A DNA stretch of 35,970 nucleotides from Lawsonibacter sp. (GTDB taxonomy: Bacteria > Bacillota > Clostridia > Oscillospirales > Oscillospiraceae). How positions within the stretch are numbered: the first letter of the stretch is position 1; each line of letters starts with the position of its first letter. The DNA lies in NCBI GenBank assembly GCA_022793355.1, contig JAAWCR010000111.1, positions 1 through 35,970 of the forward strand, written 5' to 3'. Shown one piece after another: positions 1-7,585 of the stretch. Under the pieces are notes generated by a model. That model was not told where the DNA came from. It did not search any database and saw only the letters and a program-made list of their open reading frames with translations. Both the position numbers and the translations under genes were made by a program.

Positions 1-443
1 CCGGTGGCTGTAACTTTGGTTCTCTGGATGCGGATCTTGTGGATGAAATTGTGTTTGAGGAAATGAGGAAGAAACTGGCCGAGTTTAACACGCTGACCAA
101 GCAGAAGCAGGAGAGCTGTGACTTACAGACAATCAAGCTGAAAACCCGAATAGAGACTATTGACCAGGAGATCGGTTCGCTGCTGGATAAAATTCCGCTG
201 GCGAATGGAGCTGTTATGGAGTACATCAACAACCGTGTAGCTGTCTTGGATGTTGAAAAAAAGGAGCTGTACGCTGAAATCGTACGGCTCACAGAAGGCA
301 AAGGATATAGTCTGGAGAAAATCACAGGATACCTGGATAATTGGGAAAAAATCTCCATGGGCGACAAGCTAACTGTTGTGGATAGCCTGATAGAAAGTAT
401 TTATGCTTCACAGGAAAAAATCAAAATAAACTGGAAAATATAA
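1..443 (+). CDS. Large serine recombinase, C-terminal part (5' end outside window)
   Basis: The frame is open from the first bases of the window to a TAA at 441-443, so this is the 3' end of a longer gene. The visible part has a Cys (GGCNFGSLDADLVDEIV) followed by a helical, probably coiled-coil tail of alternating charged and hydrophobic residues (IETIDQEIGSLLDKI, MEYINNRVAVLDVEKKEL). This pattern is typical of the zinc-ribbon/coiled-coil C-terminus of large serine recombinases of clostridial prophages and ICEs. The catalytic serine domain is not in the window, so activity cannot be judged. The stop lies about 25 bp from the point where cotJC homology ends, which is where an integrase gene normally sits, next to its attachment site. 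GTG at 39 is an internal codon, not a start. Family assignment is by pattern only. Confidence 0.72.
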   Translation, partial: GGCNFGSLDADLVDEIVFEEMRKKLAEFNTLTKQKQESCDLQTIKLKTRIETIDQEIGSLLDKIPLANGAVMEYINNRVAVLDVEKKELYAEIVRLTEGKGYSLEKITGYLDNWEKISMGDKLTVVDSLIESIYASQEKIKINWKI

Positions 444-470
444 ATCGCAAATCCATTCGCTTTTGTTTGT
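1..470. mobile_element. Right end of a serine-recombinase element inserted in cotJC
   Basis: CotJC similarity stops abruptly at about residue 178 (nucleotides about 470). From there the minus-strand frame runs on antisense into the end of the recombinase gene. The simplest reading is that an integrative element or prophage, extending left of the window, recombined into cotJC and that its junction lies at roughly 445-475. The exact crossover cannot be fixed without the other end of the element or an uninterrupted cotJC. Confidence 0.6.
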
Positions 471-1003
471 AATGGTTCGCCAAACCGCTGGAAGTGGACA
501 ATTTCCCGCTCCCTTAGAAAACGGATCACGTTATTTACATCTGGGTCATCAGACAGGCGCAGGATATTGTCGTAGGTGAGGCGGGCTTTTTGCTCGGCGG
601 CCAGGTCCTCTGTCAAGTCGGCAATAACGTCGCCAGTAGACTGGATAGAGCCAGCGCTCCAAGGGAATCCGGAGGCTGCGGTGGGATAGATCCCGGTGGT
701 GTGATCCACAAAGTAGGGAGCGAAGGCAGGATTGTTCCGCACTTCCTCGTCGGTAAGGTTTCGGGTCAGTTGGTGGACAATGGCCGCGACCATCTCCATG
801 TGCCCCAGTTCTTCAGTACCGATATCTGTAAGCAGCCCCTTGGCCTCGGCGTATGGCATGGAATAACGCTGGGACAGATAGCGCATCGAGGCGCCCAATT
901 CCCCGTCGGGTCCACCATACTGGCTGATGATGAAGGCGGCGAGTTTGGGATTGGGGGTGGAGATTTTTACCGGAAATTGCAGCTTTTTCTCGTAATGGAA
1001 CAT
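401..1003 (-). CDS. cotJC: Spore coat protein CotJC (manganese-catalase family), 3' end replaced by mobile element
   Basis: Ferritin-like manganese catalase-family protein of the spore coat, made in the mother cell. Residues 1-178 match the family closely: YGGPDGELGA, IGTEELGHMEM, AAEQKARLTYDNILRL and FLREREIVHFQRFGE. The expected di-manganese ligands E35, E65, H68, E137 and H170 are all present. The family normally continues about 15-20 residues past the RFGE motif with a charged tail. Here the frame instead runs through QTKANGFAIYIF into the antisense of the neighbouring recombinase gene and stops at 401. The true C-terminus is therefore missing or lies on the far side of the inserted element. 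The start ATG at 1003 has GAGGTGA 7 nt upstream and is 1 nt after the cotJAB stop, so the two are translationally coupled. The truncated protein may still fold, since the metal site is intact. Confidence 0.85.
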   Translation of the reverse strand: MFHYEKKLQFPVKISTPNPKLAAFIISQYGGPDGELGASMRYLSQRYSMPYAEAKGLLTDIGTEELGHMEMVAAIVHQLTRNLTDEEVRNNPAFAPYFVDHTTGIYPTAASGFPWSAGSIQSTGDVIADLTEDLAAEQKARLTYDNILRLSDDPDVNNVIRFLREREIVHFQRFGEPLQTKANGFAIYIFQFILIFSCEA

Positions 1004-1004
1004 C

Positions 1005-1490
1005 TCATTTCACCTCATTCTGCGCAAAATTCCAGGGCCAGGGCTCTGATAGCCACTGGTAGCTGTCACCGGCGGCGGCTGTTTCCTTTGTAATGGGGCC
1101 GTACTTAGATTCATAGGCCGCTTTAGCCGCCTTCTCCATAGCGGAGAACTGTTTAAATAAGCTGAACGCTTCGGTATCATCCTTATGGGTATCCAGGTAG
1201 ATCCCTAGTTCCAGCACCACAAATTCCAGGGCCTGAAGCTCGGCCAAGGGGGTGTCGGGCAGGGAGGAGCCCTGCACAGCAAGACGGAAGGGCAGGTTAA
1301 GCCCGGGAAACAGAGTACCATTGCTCAGAGCCTCAGACTGGGAATATTTTTGGGGGCTGTTCTGCTGAAAAGGCACATAGGGCACCGCCAGCCCGGCGCA
1401 GGATGGCAAAGTGCCATTGCTGTCCGGGCAGCTGGCCGCAGTCTGGGCGGCTGGACGACCGCTGTTGCTGCCATTATTTTCGATCAACAA
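1005..1490 (-). CDS. cotJAB: CotJA-CotJB fusion spore coat protein
   Basis: 161 aa. Residues about 34-70 (LAVPYVPFQQ, then EALSNGTLFPGLNLPF) match CotJA. Residues about 79-154 (LQALEFVVLELGIYLDTHKD, YGPIT, WLSEPWPWNF) match CotJB. In Bacillus and most clostridia these are two adjacent small genes, whereas here they are one open frame without a stop between them. The start is TTG at 1490: AAGGAGGG lies 8-9 nt upstream and no ATG/GTG fits better. A low-complexity N-terminal tail (residues 1-30, rich in Ser, Asn and Ala) precedes the CotJA part. The gene is directly upstream of cotJC. The proteins are expected to sit in the inner spore coat and act together with the CotJC catalase; that role is taken from the family, not from this sequence. 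Confidence 0.85.
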   Translation of the reverse strand: MLIENNGSNSGRPAAQTAASCPDSNGTLPSCAGLAVPYVPFQQNSPQKYSQSEALSNGTLFPGLNLPFRLAVQGSSLPDTPLAELQALEFVVLELGIYLDTHKDDTEAFSLFKQFSAMEKAAKAAYESKYGPITKETAAAGDSYQWLSEPWPWNFAQNEVK

Positions 1491-1636
1491 GGGAAATTCC
1501 CTCCTTCACTAAATAAAGGAGGACGGGCGCGGGGAGCGCACAGCGTCCCCCTCAATCCATTCTATGACTGGGGCCGCAGATCGGTACACGCATACCAGCC
1601 CAACCACTTCCATAGGATAGGAGGGAGGTGGTCATA

Positions 1637-2335
1637 TTGAAAAAAGGAATTTTGCTGGCCGGAGCGCTGGTAGCAACCATTCTTCTGCTGGCGCTGGCCC
1701 TGAACCGGCTGAGCAGCCTTGTGGAACCGGTCATGGAACCGTCGGCAATGCAGCATACCAGGCCATTGATTTTGGATGCGGGCCATGGTGGGGAGGACGG
1801 CGGTGCGGTTTCCCTTACCGGAGTGCCAGAGAGCCAAATCAACCTGGCCATTGTCCTCAAACTGCGGGATGTACTGGGGCTATATGGCGTTGACCCCGTT
1901 TTGCTGCGGGAGAAAGACATTTCTCTTCACGACGAAGGAGCGAATACATTGCGGGAGAAGAAGCGGTCTGACCTGAAAAACCGGGTTGAGACCATTGAAG
2001 CCGTTGAAGGGGGCGTCCTTTTGAGCATCCACCAGAACACCTATCCCGGTAGCCGCTACCACGGGACTCACGTGTTTTACGCCCCTACGGAAGACTCCCA
2101 ATCTCTGGCGGAACACTTTCAAACCAGCATAAAAGACGCTCTCCAGCCGGACAATGAGCGGGTTATCAAGCGGATTCCCGATACAGTCTATATTATGAAC
2201 CACGTTACCTGCCCCGCCATTCTAATAGAGTGCGGCTTTCTCACGAACCCAGGGGAGGAGGCTATGCTCCGGGACGAGGACTACCAGCGCAAGCTGTCTG
2301 CCGTCATCGCCGCTGCCTGGCTGACTGCCCCTTGA
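1637..2335 (+). CDS. cwlD: N-acetylmuramoyl-L-alanine amidase CwlD (spore cortex)
   Basis: 232 aa Amidase_3 enzyme with one N-terminal membrane anchor (residues 4-23). It cleaves the stem peptide from N-acetylmuramate as the first step toward muramic-delta-lactam in the spore cortex, which germination enzymes need. Zinc ligands are visible as H50 (DAGHGGEDGG), E65 (PESQIN) and H132 (SIHQNTYPGS). The catalytic glutamate is E198 in ILIECGFLTN. The start is taken as TTG 1637 because GGAGGTG lies 6 nt before it; GTG 1628 lies inside that ribosome binding site. It is divergent from the cotJ genes, with 146 bp between them. The family is clear; the CwlD subtype is inferred from the short anchored architecture and the sporulation context. 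Confidence 0.88.
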   Translation: MKKGILLAGALVATILLLALALNRLSSLVEPVMEPSAMQHTRPLILDAGHGGEDGGAVSLTGVPESQINLAIVLKLRDVLGLYGVDPVLLREKDISLHDEGANTLREKKRSDLKNRVETIEAVEGGVLLSIHQNTYPGSRYHGTHVFYAPTEDSQSLAEHFQTSIKDALQPDNERVIKRIPDTVYIMNHVTCPAILIECGFLTNPGEEAMLRDEDYQRKLSAVIAAAWLTAP

Positions 2336-2360
2336 ATCCATGGTGGTTTTGTGATAAAAT
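2332..2360 (+). promoter_or_regulatory. Candidate sigma-A promoter for the DUF1871-like gene
   Basis: TTGAAT at 2332-2337, a 17-bp spacer, then TAAAAT at 2355-2360. The -35 box overlaps the cwlD stop codon and the gene starts at 2398. Confidence 0.45.
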
Positions 2361-2397
2361 CAGAAGCGTAAACCAAAATTTACAGAGGCAGTTTAAA

Positions 2398-2649
2398 ATG
2401 GACAAATATCCAATGATTAAAAAATATATTGACGAACTGGATTACTTAAATTTGTTGAAGAATTATGCTCCGGGAGATGAATTTGATGTAGAATCGAAAG
2501 AGATTGCCGCTAAAGTCACCGAATTATTGCCTGTGCAGGAAATCGCATGGATAATCGCAGGAGTATTTAACAAGCATTTTAATGATAACAACTCACCGGA
2601 TATGTTTATGGACTGTGCTAAAAAAATTTATGACGAGTTACATCATTAA
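2398..2649 (+). CDS. DUF1871-like small protein
   Basis: 83 aa, acidic, no membrane segment. The pattern YLNLLKNYAPGDEFDVESKEIA resembles the DUF1871 (YugE-like) signature, in which a WDP/L motif is followed by PxDEYdxE. These proteins often stand alone or near toxin/immunity genes and have no firm function. Start ATG 2398 has only a weak ribosome site (AGAGG) upstream. The gene is clearly more AT-rich than cwlD and radA on either side, which suggests later acquisition. Function not recognised. Confidence 0.6.
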   Translation: MDKYPMIKKYIDELDYLNLLKNYAPGDEFDVESKEIAAKVTELLPVQEIAWIIAGVFNKHFNDNNSPDMFMDCAKKIYDELHH

Positions 2650-2695
2650 GTTCCAGCTGATTGAGTAGGTTACGTATAGACAAAGGAGAACAACC

Positions 2696-4066
2696 ATGAA
2701 GGCAAGGACCTTATTTTATTGTACTGAGTGCGGCAATGAGCTGCCCAAGTGGGCGGGCCAGTGCCCGGCCTGCCGGGCCTGGAACACCATTGTAGAACAA
2801 CCGGCCGAAAAGCCCGCCAAGCGGTCCGGGCCAGTGAAGGGGGGTTCGACCCTTGGAGTAGCCGTAAACCGGCCCCGGCCCATGAAGGATGTGGAAATTA
2901 CCGATGAACTGCGCTTCGCCACCGGTATGGGGGAGCTGGACCGGGTGCTTGGGGGCGGCGCGGTGAGAGGCTCCCTGGTGCTGGTGGGGGGCGCACCGGG
3001 TATCGGCAAGTCCACCCTGATGCTGCAAATCTGCGATAATCTGTGCCGCTTCGCCAAGGTACTGTATGTATCCGGGGAGGAGTCGGAGCGGCAGATTAAG
3101 CTGCGGGCAGATCGGCTTCGAGTGCGGGGCGAGGGCCTCTATCTACTGGCCGAGACCAATCTGGAAAACATGGTAGATGCAGTTCACCAGCTGCAGCCCG
3201 ACGTTCTGATTGTCGATTCCATTCAGACGCTGTACCATGGAGATGTAACCTCTGCGCCGGGCAGCGTAAGTCAGGTAAAGGAATGTACCTTAACACTGAT
3301 GCAGCTGGCAAAGGGCGAGAACATTACCGTCTTTGTTATCGGTCACGTAAACAAGGAGGGCTCTATTGCCGGGCCAAAAGTGCTGGAACATATGGTAGAC
3401 TGTGTGCTTTACTTCGAAGGGGAGCGGCATATGGCCTACCGTATTCTCCGAGCAGCGAAAAACCGGTTTGGAGCCACCAATGAAATCGGTGTCTTTGAGA
3501 TGGAGGAGGGGGGACTTGCCGAGGTGCCAAACCCCTCTGAGGCCATGCTGGCCGGGCGTCCCGCCGGAGCGCCCGGAACCTGTGTCACCTGTGTCATGGA
3601 GGGGATACGGCCGGTGCTGGCGGAAATCCAAGCCTTGGTGGTACCCTCCAGCTTGGGGAATCCCCGGCGGGTAAGCAATGGCTTTGAATACAGCCGCTCC
3701 ATGCTGCTGCTGGCAGTATTGGAGAAGCGGGGTGGCCTGATGGTGGGGAATTGTGACGCCTACATCAACGTCATTGGTGGGCTCTATTTGGAGGAGCCCG
3801 CCGCCGACCTGGCCGCCGTGCTGGCATTGGCTTCCAGCTTCCGGGACAAGCCGGTGCCCCATGACTTGGCCGCCGTAGGCGAAGTTGGGCTGACAGGAGA
3901 ACTCCGCGCCGCCAGCGCCTTGGGGCAGCGTTTGGCAGAGGTTCAGCGGCTGGGCTTCACCAAATGCCTTATCCCCAAGCGAACCCAAGGGAAGCTGGTG
4001 GTCCCAGAGGGGCTAGAGCTGATTCGAGTGTCCAACATCCGGGAAGCTATGGCCGCACTGCTGTGA
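2696..4066 (+). CDS. radA: DNA repair protein RadA
   Basis: 456 aa, full length. RadA is a RecA-like hexameric ATPase that extends D-loops by branch migration during recombination repair and transformation. Visible in order: N-terminal C4 zinc finger (C9, C12, C23, C26), Walker A GGAPGIGKST at 98-107, Walker B LIVDSIQ at 171-177, the RadA-specific KNRFG motif at 255-259, and a Lon-protease-like C-terminal domain from about 290 that lacks protease function in this family. Start ATG 2696 has AAAGGAGAA upstream. The 3' end overlaps an antisense small gene by 54 bp and a bidirectional terminator follows at 4299. Confidence 0.97.
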   Translation: MKARTLFYCTECGNELPKWAGQCPACRAWNTIVEQPAEKPAKRSGPVKGGSTLGVAVNRPRPMKDVEITDELRFATGMGELDRVLGGGAVRGSLVLVGGAPGIGKSTLMLQICDNLCRFAKVLYVSGEESERQIKLRADRLRVRGEGLYLLAETNLENMVDAVHQLQPDVLIVDSIQTLYHGDVTSAPGSVSQVKECTLTLMQLAKGENITVFVIGHVNKEGSIAGPKVLEHMVDCVLYFEGERHMAYRILRAAKNRFGATNEIGVFEMEEGGLAEVPNPSEAMLAGRPAGAPGTCVTCVMEGIRPVLAEIQALVVPSSLGNPRRVSNGFEYSRSMLLLAVLEKRGGLMVGNCDAYINVIGGLYLEEPAADLAAVLALASSFRDKPVPHDLAAVGEVGLTGELRAASALGQRLAEVQRLGFTKCLIPKRTQGKLVVPEGLELIRVSNIREAMAALL

Positions 4067-4192
4067 TGGCTGTGCGGGCACAAAGTTTACGCATTTAGAC
4101 TGTCCAGGCTCTCCCGCAGAGGCCGCCCGGGACAGGGAACAATAGCCGTCTTTCTGGTAAACGCAGGGGTCGATGCAGACAATGAGGCTCAT
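4013..4192 (-). CDS. Small Cys-containing protein, CxxxCxYQKDGYC type
   Basis: 59 aa. It begins MSLIVCIDPCVYQKDGYC and has a further Cys in KCVNFVP (C6, C10, C18, C34). Small proteins with a C-x3-C-x-YQ-x-GYC start and a later C-x-x-F are common in Clostridia, sometimes mislabelled as acyl-ACP dehydratases; the spacing suggests a metal site, but that is inference. The start is supported by AAGGAGGAA 7 nt before ATG 4192. The last 18 codons are antisense to the radA 3' end. The extension after residue 40 may be non-conserved read-through. It lies downstream of tcdA on the same strand, but the hairpin at 4299-4325 separates them. Confidence 0.6.
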   Translation of the reverse strand: MSLIVCIDPCVYQKDGYCSLSRAASAGEPGQSKCVNFVPAQPSQQCGHSFPDVGHSNQL

Positions 4193-4298
4193 GGTTTATT
4201 CCTCCTTAAGATTCTTTTGCTTGAGAAAAGAACCAAAGAAAAACCTTACAAAAAACTTCGTTTTTCTAGTATGCCAGAAACATTCCGAAAAATACAAA

Positions 4299-4330
4299 CG
4301 GTGCTGGTCCGTTGGACTGGCACCGTTTTT
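4299..4330. terminator. Bidirectional intrinsic terminator between radA and tcdA
   Basis: A 12-bp stem (4299-4310 with 4314-4325, two G-U pairs, 3-nt loop) is followed by TTTTT on the plus strand. On the minus strand the reverse complement reads into TTTGTATTTTT. It lies between convergent radA and tcdA. Confidence 0.8.
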
Positions 4331-4333
4331 GTA

Positions 4334-5077
4334 TCAAAATTCACCTAATTCCCGCACAACTGTGGAGGCCAGGAGCAGCCCGGCAGCGGCGGGGACAAAG
4401 GGCATGGAACCCGGCGTATCCCGTCGGGCGGTGGAAGCGGGGCGGGTGCCGGTATCCTCCGGAGCCTCGCAGTCTGCAGAGCGCAGAGGAGAGGTGGGAA
4501 GCTCGGTAGAATAGACCACCTTCAGGTGGTGGATTCCCCGTCTCCGCAGTTCTTTCCGCATCGTACGGGCCAGGGGGCAGCCCTGGGTTTTGGAGATGTC
4601 GGTGACAACAAAAGCGGAGGGGTCAAACTTGTTGCCGGTGCCCATGGCACTGATAATTTTTACTTGTAAGGTGCTACACCTTGTCACTAACTCCAACTTG
4701 GCGGTCACCGTGTCGATGCAATCAATTATATAGTCGTACTGCGCTAAATTTACTTTGTCCGCGTTTTCTGGTAGGTAAAACATGCGAAAAGACCTTACTG
4801 CGCAATCCGGATTGATGTCCTGAACCCGCCGGACCATTACCTCTGCTTTGGACTGACCGATTGTGGAGTGGAGGGCGGCAAGCTGACGATTCAAGTTGCT
4901 TTCGGACACCGTATCGTCATCATAGAGGTGTAAAGTTCCTATACCTGACCGTGCTAGCGCCTCAACGCAATAGCCGCCTACGCCACCTACGCCAAAGACA
5001 GCCACTTTGGCTTTTTTTAAGCGATCCAGCGGTTCGTCTCCCACAAGCAACCGGGTGCGGATAAATTGGTCAGACAT
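4334..5077 (-). CDS. tcdA: tRNA threonylcarbamoyladenosine dehydratase (TcdA/CsdL, ThiF family)
   Basis: 247 aa E1-like enzyme that uses ATP to cyclise t6A to ct6A at position 37 of ANN-decoding tRNAs. The nucleotide loop is GVGGVGG at 29-35, followed by the LYDDDTVSESNLNRQ motif, which binds ATP in ThiF proteins. IDCIDTVTAK follows at about 118-127, and the conserved Cys C167 lies in QGCPLARTMRKELR. Start ATG 5077 has GGAGG 6-7 nt upstream; a longer upstream reading lacks such a site and overlaps the regulator gene in another frame. It starts 20 bp after the regulator's stop and is probably co-transcribed with it. The C-terminal segment (DTPGSMPFVPAAAGL) matches the family. Confidence 0.9.
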   Translation of the reverse strand: MSDQFIRTRLLVGDEPLDRLKKAKVAVFGVGGVGGYCVEALARSGIGTLHLYDDDTVSESNLNRQLAALHSTIGQSKAEVMVRRVQDINPDCAVRSFRMFYLPENADKVNLAQYDYIIDCIDTVTAKLELVTRCSTLQVKIISAMGTGNKFDPSAFVVTDISKTQGCPLARTMRKELRRRGIHHLKVVYSTELPTSPLRSADCEAPEDTGTRPASTARRDTPGSMPFVPAAAGLLLASTVVRELGEF

Positions 5078-5097
5078 AGTGCGCCTCCGTTTCTGTT

Positions 5098-5682
5098 CTA
5101 TATCAGTTGTTGAAAAAGTCCGTGCTGTGTGCAGTACCACAGTAAAATCCCGTGGCCAAAGCAGGGGATACGGGTTTGCAGATCCCATTCGGGGTAGAGC
5201 CGCCGGAGAAACAGCGTGTCTCCGGTGAGTAGAGCCACAAAAGAAATAGCGTGGTCCTTGGTCATGGGGTGAGGGGAGGAGACAAACCAGCTGTCGTCTA
5301 TTTTTTCCACAGACAGCTTGTCCTCGCCTTCCGCCTTTTTTGGCTCCAGCGGGAGTATCGTCCTGCCGCAGCAGGACACGTCCGCCTCGGACGCAGCGGT
5401 AATAAGGTTGCCGCAGTCGGGACAGACGTAACATTTCAGCTTTTTCATATTTCCTCTTTCCTGGTCGTTGGCGTCCAGTTTGCCGGAGAGCAGCGCCTCC
5501 AGCCTGACGCCCAAAACCCTTGATAATTCCGGAAGGAGGGACACTTCGGGGCACCCAAGGCCCCGCTCCCATTTGCTGACCGCCTTGTCACCGACCCCTA
5601 TGGCCTCGGCCAGCGCCTTCTGGGTCAGTCCCTTTTGGGTGCGCAGGGCCCGGATGAGCCCGCCGGTTTTCACCTGGTCCAT
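5098..5682 (-). CDS. XRE-type HTH regulator with C-terminal zinc ribbon domain
   Basis: 194 aa. Residues about 8-62 are a Cro/CI helix-turn-helix (LIRALRTQKGLTQKALAEAI, VSKWERGLGCPEVSLLPELS). A linker leads to C-x2-C (CPDCGN) and CCG cysteines, a probable zinc site. The last part, SSPHPMTKDHAISFVALLTGD then YPEWD and WYCTQHGLF, belongs to a clostridial domain of unknown function, in which the conserved Cys and His suggest metal binding. Start ATG 5682 has AGGAGGTGAG upstream. It lies directly upstream of tcdA. The target is unknown; self-regulation from the promoter at 5704-5732 is plausible but not shown. Confidence 0.85.
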   Translation of the reverse strand: MDQVKTGGLIRALRTQKGLTQKALAEAIGVGDKAVSKWERGLGCPEVSLLPELSRVLGVRLEALLSGKLDANDQERGNMKKLKCYVCPDCGNLITAASEADVSCCGRTILPLEPKKAEGEDKLSVEKIDDSWFVSSPHPMTKDHAISFVALLTGDTLFLRRLYPEWDLQTRIPCFGHGILLWYCTQHGLFQQLI

Positions 5683-5703
5683 ATGTCCTCACCTCCTGAA
5701 AAC

Positions 5704-5732
5704 AGGGTAGCAGTTTTTTAGGGGAAAATCAA
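5704..5732 (-). promoter_or_regulatory. Candidate promoter of the XRE regulator / tcdA
   Basis: On the minus strand: TTGATT (5732-5727), 17-bp spacer, TACCCT (5709-5704), 22 nt before the start codon. The -10 box is poor, so confidence is low. Confidence 0.3.
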
Positions 5733-5792
5733 TCGCCGTACCGTAGAGTTCTGCTTATTGGGTGTAACTTTGCTCCATAACCTCTTTATGTA

Positions 5793-5823
5793 AAAAGCGC
5801 CTCTGCTTCATAAAACAGAGGCG
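5793..5823 (-). terminator. Intrinsic terminator after dapB
   Basis: An 8-bp GC-rich stem (5798-5805 with 5816-5823, 10-nt loop) is followed on the minus strand by CTTTTTA. It ends the asd-lipoprotein-dapA-dapB operon 8 bp past the dapB stop. Confidence 0.8.
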
Positions 5824-5830
5824 TTTTCAC

Positions 5831-6586
5831 TTATTTCACTAAATAGCTCATGTCATACAGCCCCGGCTTTTCCACACCGGCGATGAACTTAGCAGCCTCC
5901 ACCGCCCCCTGGGCGAAGATTTCCCGAGAGAGGGCGGTGTGCTTGATCTCCATAATCTCGTCGTGCCCGGCGAAAATGATCTCGTGCTCGCCCACGATGG
6001 TGCCGCCTCGAACAGCGGAGATACCAATCTCCTTCTTGTCACGGGGATGGCGGGTGGAATGGCGCTCATAGATGTACTGCGCCTGATAACCGCAGGACTG
6101 GGCCGCTACATCGGCGATCATCAAGGCCGTGCCGGAGGGAGCGTCCACCTTCCGGCGGTGGTGGCGCTCCACAATCTCAATATCATAGCTGTCCCCAAGG
6201 ACGGCGGCGGCCTTTTTCACCAGCTCCAGTAGCACGTTAATGCCCAAAGACATATTGGCGGAGCGGAAGATAGGCACCTCCAGAGCGGCGGAACCCACTT
6301 GAGCCTCCTGCTCGGGGGAGTAGCCGGTGGTGGCAAGAATCAGAGGGATTTTGCGGGCTTTGGCAAATTCCAGCAGGCCGTCCAGCGCGGCGGGGGAGGA
6401 GAATTCAATCAACGCATCTGCCTCGCCGGCAAACTTGGCAGGGGAGTTGTAGACCGGAAACTCCCGATCGCCTGTTCCCAGAACGTCGAAGCCGGCGCAC
6501 ACCTCCACTGCGGGATCGCCGGCGCACAACGCCTCCACCACCCGGCCCATATGGCCGTTACAGCCGGATATGATTATCTTCAGCAT
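5831..6586 (-). CDS. dapB: 4-hydroxy-tetrahydrodipicolinate reductase
   Basis: 251 aa cytosolic NAD(P)H-dependent enzyme; it reduces the DapA product in the lysine/diaminopimelate route, which also feeds dipicolinate for spores. Rossmann motif GCNGHMGR at 8-15, ATTGYS at 85-90, catalytic ERHHRRKVDAPSGTAL at 140-155 (H142/H143, K146), and the C-terminal KHTALSREIFAQGA. Start ATG 6586 (MLKIIISG) has GGAAGGA upstream; the longer frame to 6655 has no such site and adds residues not seen in the family. Last gene of the operon, 87 bp after dapA. Confidence 0.96.
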   Translation of the reverse strand: MLKIIISGCNGHMGRVVEALCAGDPAVEVCAGFDVLGTGDREFPVYNSPAKFAGEADALIEFSSPAALDGLLEFAKARKIPLILATTGYSPEQEAQVGSAALEVPIFRSANMSLGINVLLELVKKAAAVLGDSYDIEIVERHHRRKVDAPSGTALMIADVAAQSCGYQAQYIYERHSTRHPRDKKEIGISAVRGGTIVGEHEIIFAGHDEIMEIKHTALSREIFAQGAVEAAKFIAGVEKPGLYDMSYLVK

Positions 6587-6673
6587 TATTTTTGTTCCTT
6601 CCGTAGGGCGTGACACCCCCCAGCGCACCGTATGACGAGATTTGCGGCGTGCCAATGGTTACGCCCTGAAAAT

Positions 6674-7561
6674 TTACAGCAGCCCCATCCGCTCCATGGA
6701 GGCACGGAGGACGGCCAGATTTTTGTCCGAGATGTCACACAGGGGCAGGCGCAGAGGACCGGCCTCCATGCCTATCAGGTTCATGGCCGCTTTGATGGGG
6801 ATGGGGTTGACCTCGCAGAAGAGGGCGTCGATCAGATCCATGTACTTGATTTGAAGCTGAGAGGCAGCGGCGAAGTCGTTTTCCAGGCACAGATGGCTCA
6901 TTTTCACCATAATCTCTGGAATGATGTTGGAAGCCACCGAGATTACACCCTTGGCCCCCAGAGCCATCATGGGCACCACCTGGTCGTCGTTGCCCGACCA
7001 GATGTAAAAGTCGTTGGGGCAGAGGCAGCGGGTGTGGGCCAGGAGGGAGAAATTGCCGCCGGCCTCCTTCACACCGTTGATTTTGGGGTTCTCGGACAGC
7101 ACCTTGTAAGTATCGGCGGTGAAGGATACACCGGTGCGGCCGGGTACATTGTAGAGGATGATAGGCAGATCAGTGCGGTCAGCGATGTATTCATAGTGCT
7201 TGATAAGACCGGTCTGGCTGGCCTTGTTGTAGTAGGGGGTAACGTGGAGCAGGGCGTCAGCCCCGGAGTCCTGAGCGTGCTGGGACAGGTAGACGGCGGC
7301 GGAGGTATCGTTGCTGCCCGCTCCGGCGATGACCTTTACCCGGTGGTCCACCCGCTTAACGCAGAATTCCACAGCGGCGATGTGCTCCCGGATGGACATG
7401 GTGGCCGACTCGCCGGTGGTGCCGCAGACGCACACCGCGTCCACCCCCGCCTCAATCTGAGCGTCAATCAGCTTGCCGAAGGCGTCGTAGTTGATGGTGC
7501 CGTGCTCGTCAAAGGGGGTCACCAGGGCGGGGCAGGAGCCGGTAAAGACGGGAGTTCTCAT
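6674..7561 (-). CDS. dapA: 4-hydroxy-tetrahydrodipicolinate synthase
   Basis: 295 aa TIM-barrel class I aldolase that condenses pyruvate with aspartate semialdehyde. The Schiff-base lysine is K165 (INGVKEAGG), and the catalytic triad residues T48/T49 (CGTTGES), Y111 (TPYYNK) and Y137 (LYNVPGRTG) are all visible. Length is typical. Start ATG 7561 follows GGAAAGGA. It lies between the lipoprotein gene and dapB on the same strand. Confidence 0.97.
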   Translation of the reverse strand: MRTPVFTGSCPALVTPFDEHGTINYDAFGKLIDAQIEAGVDAVCVCGTTGESATMSIREHIAAVEFCVKRVDHRVKVIAGAGSNDTSAAVYLSQHAQDSGADALLHVTPYYNKASQTGLIKHYEYIADRTDLPIILYNVPGRTGVSFTADTYKVLSENPKINGVKEAGGNFSLLAHTRCLCPNDFYIWSGNDDQVVPMMALGAKGVISVASNIIPEIMVKMSHLCLENDFAAASQLQIKYMDLIDALFCEVNPIPIKAAMNLIGMEAGPLRLPLCDISDKNLAVLRASMERMGLL

Positions 7562-7585
7562 AAAAAAGCATCCTTTCCAAAAAAT

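Noticed and set aside
401..470. The last 22 codons of the cotJC frame as a natural C-terminus
   Set aside because: They are antisense to the recombinase gene end and unlike the charged CotJC tail, so they are read-through into the inserted element.
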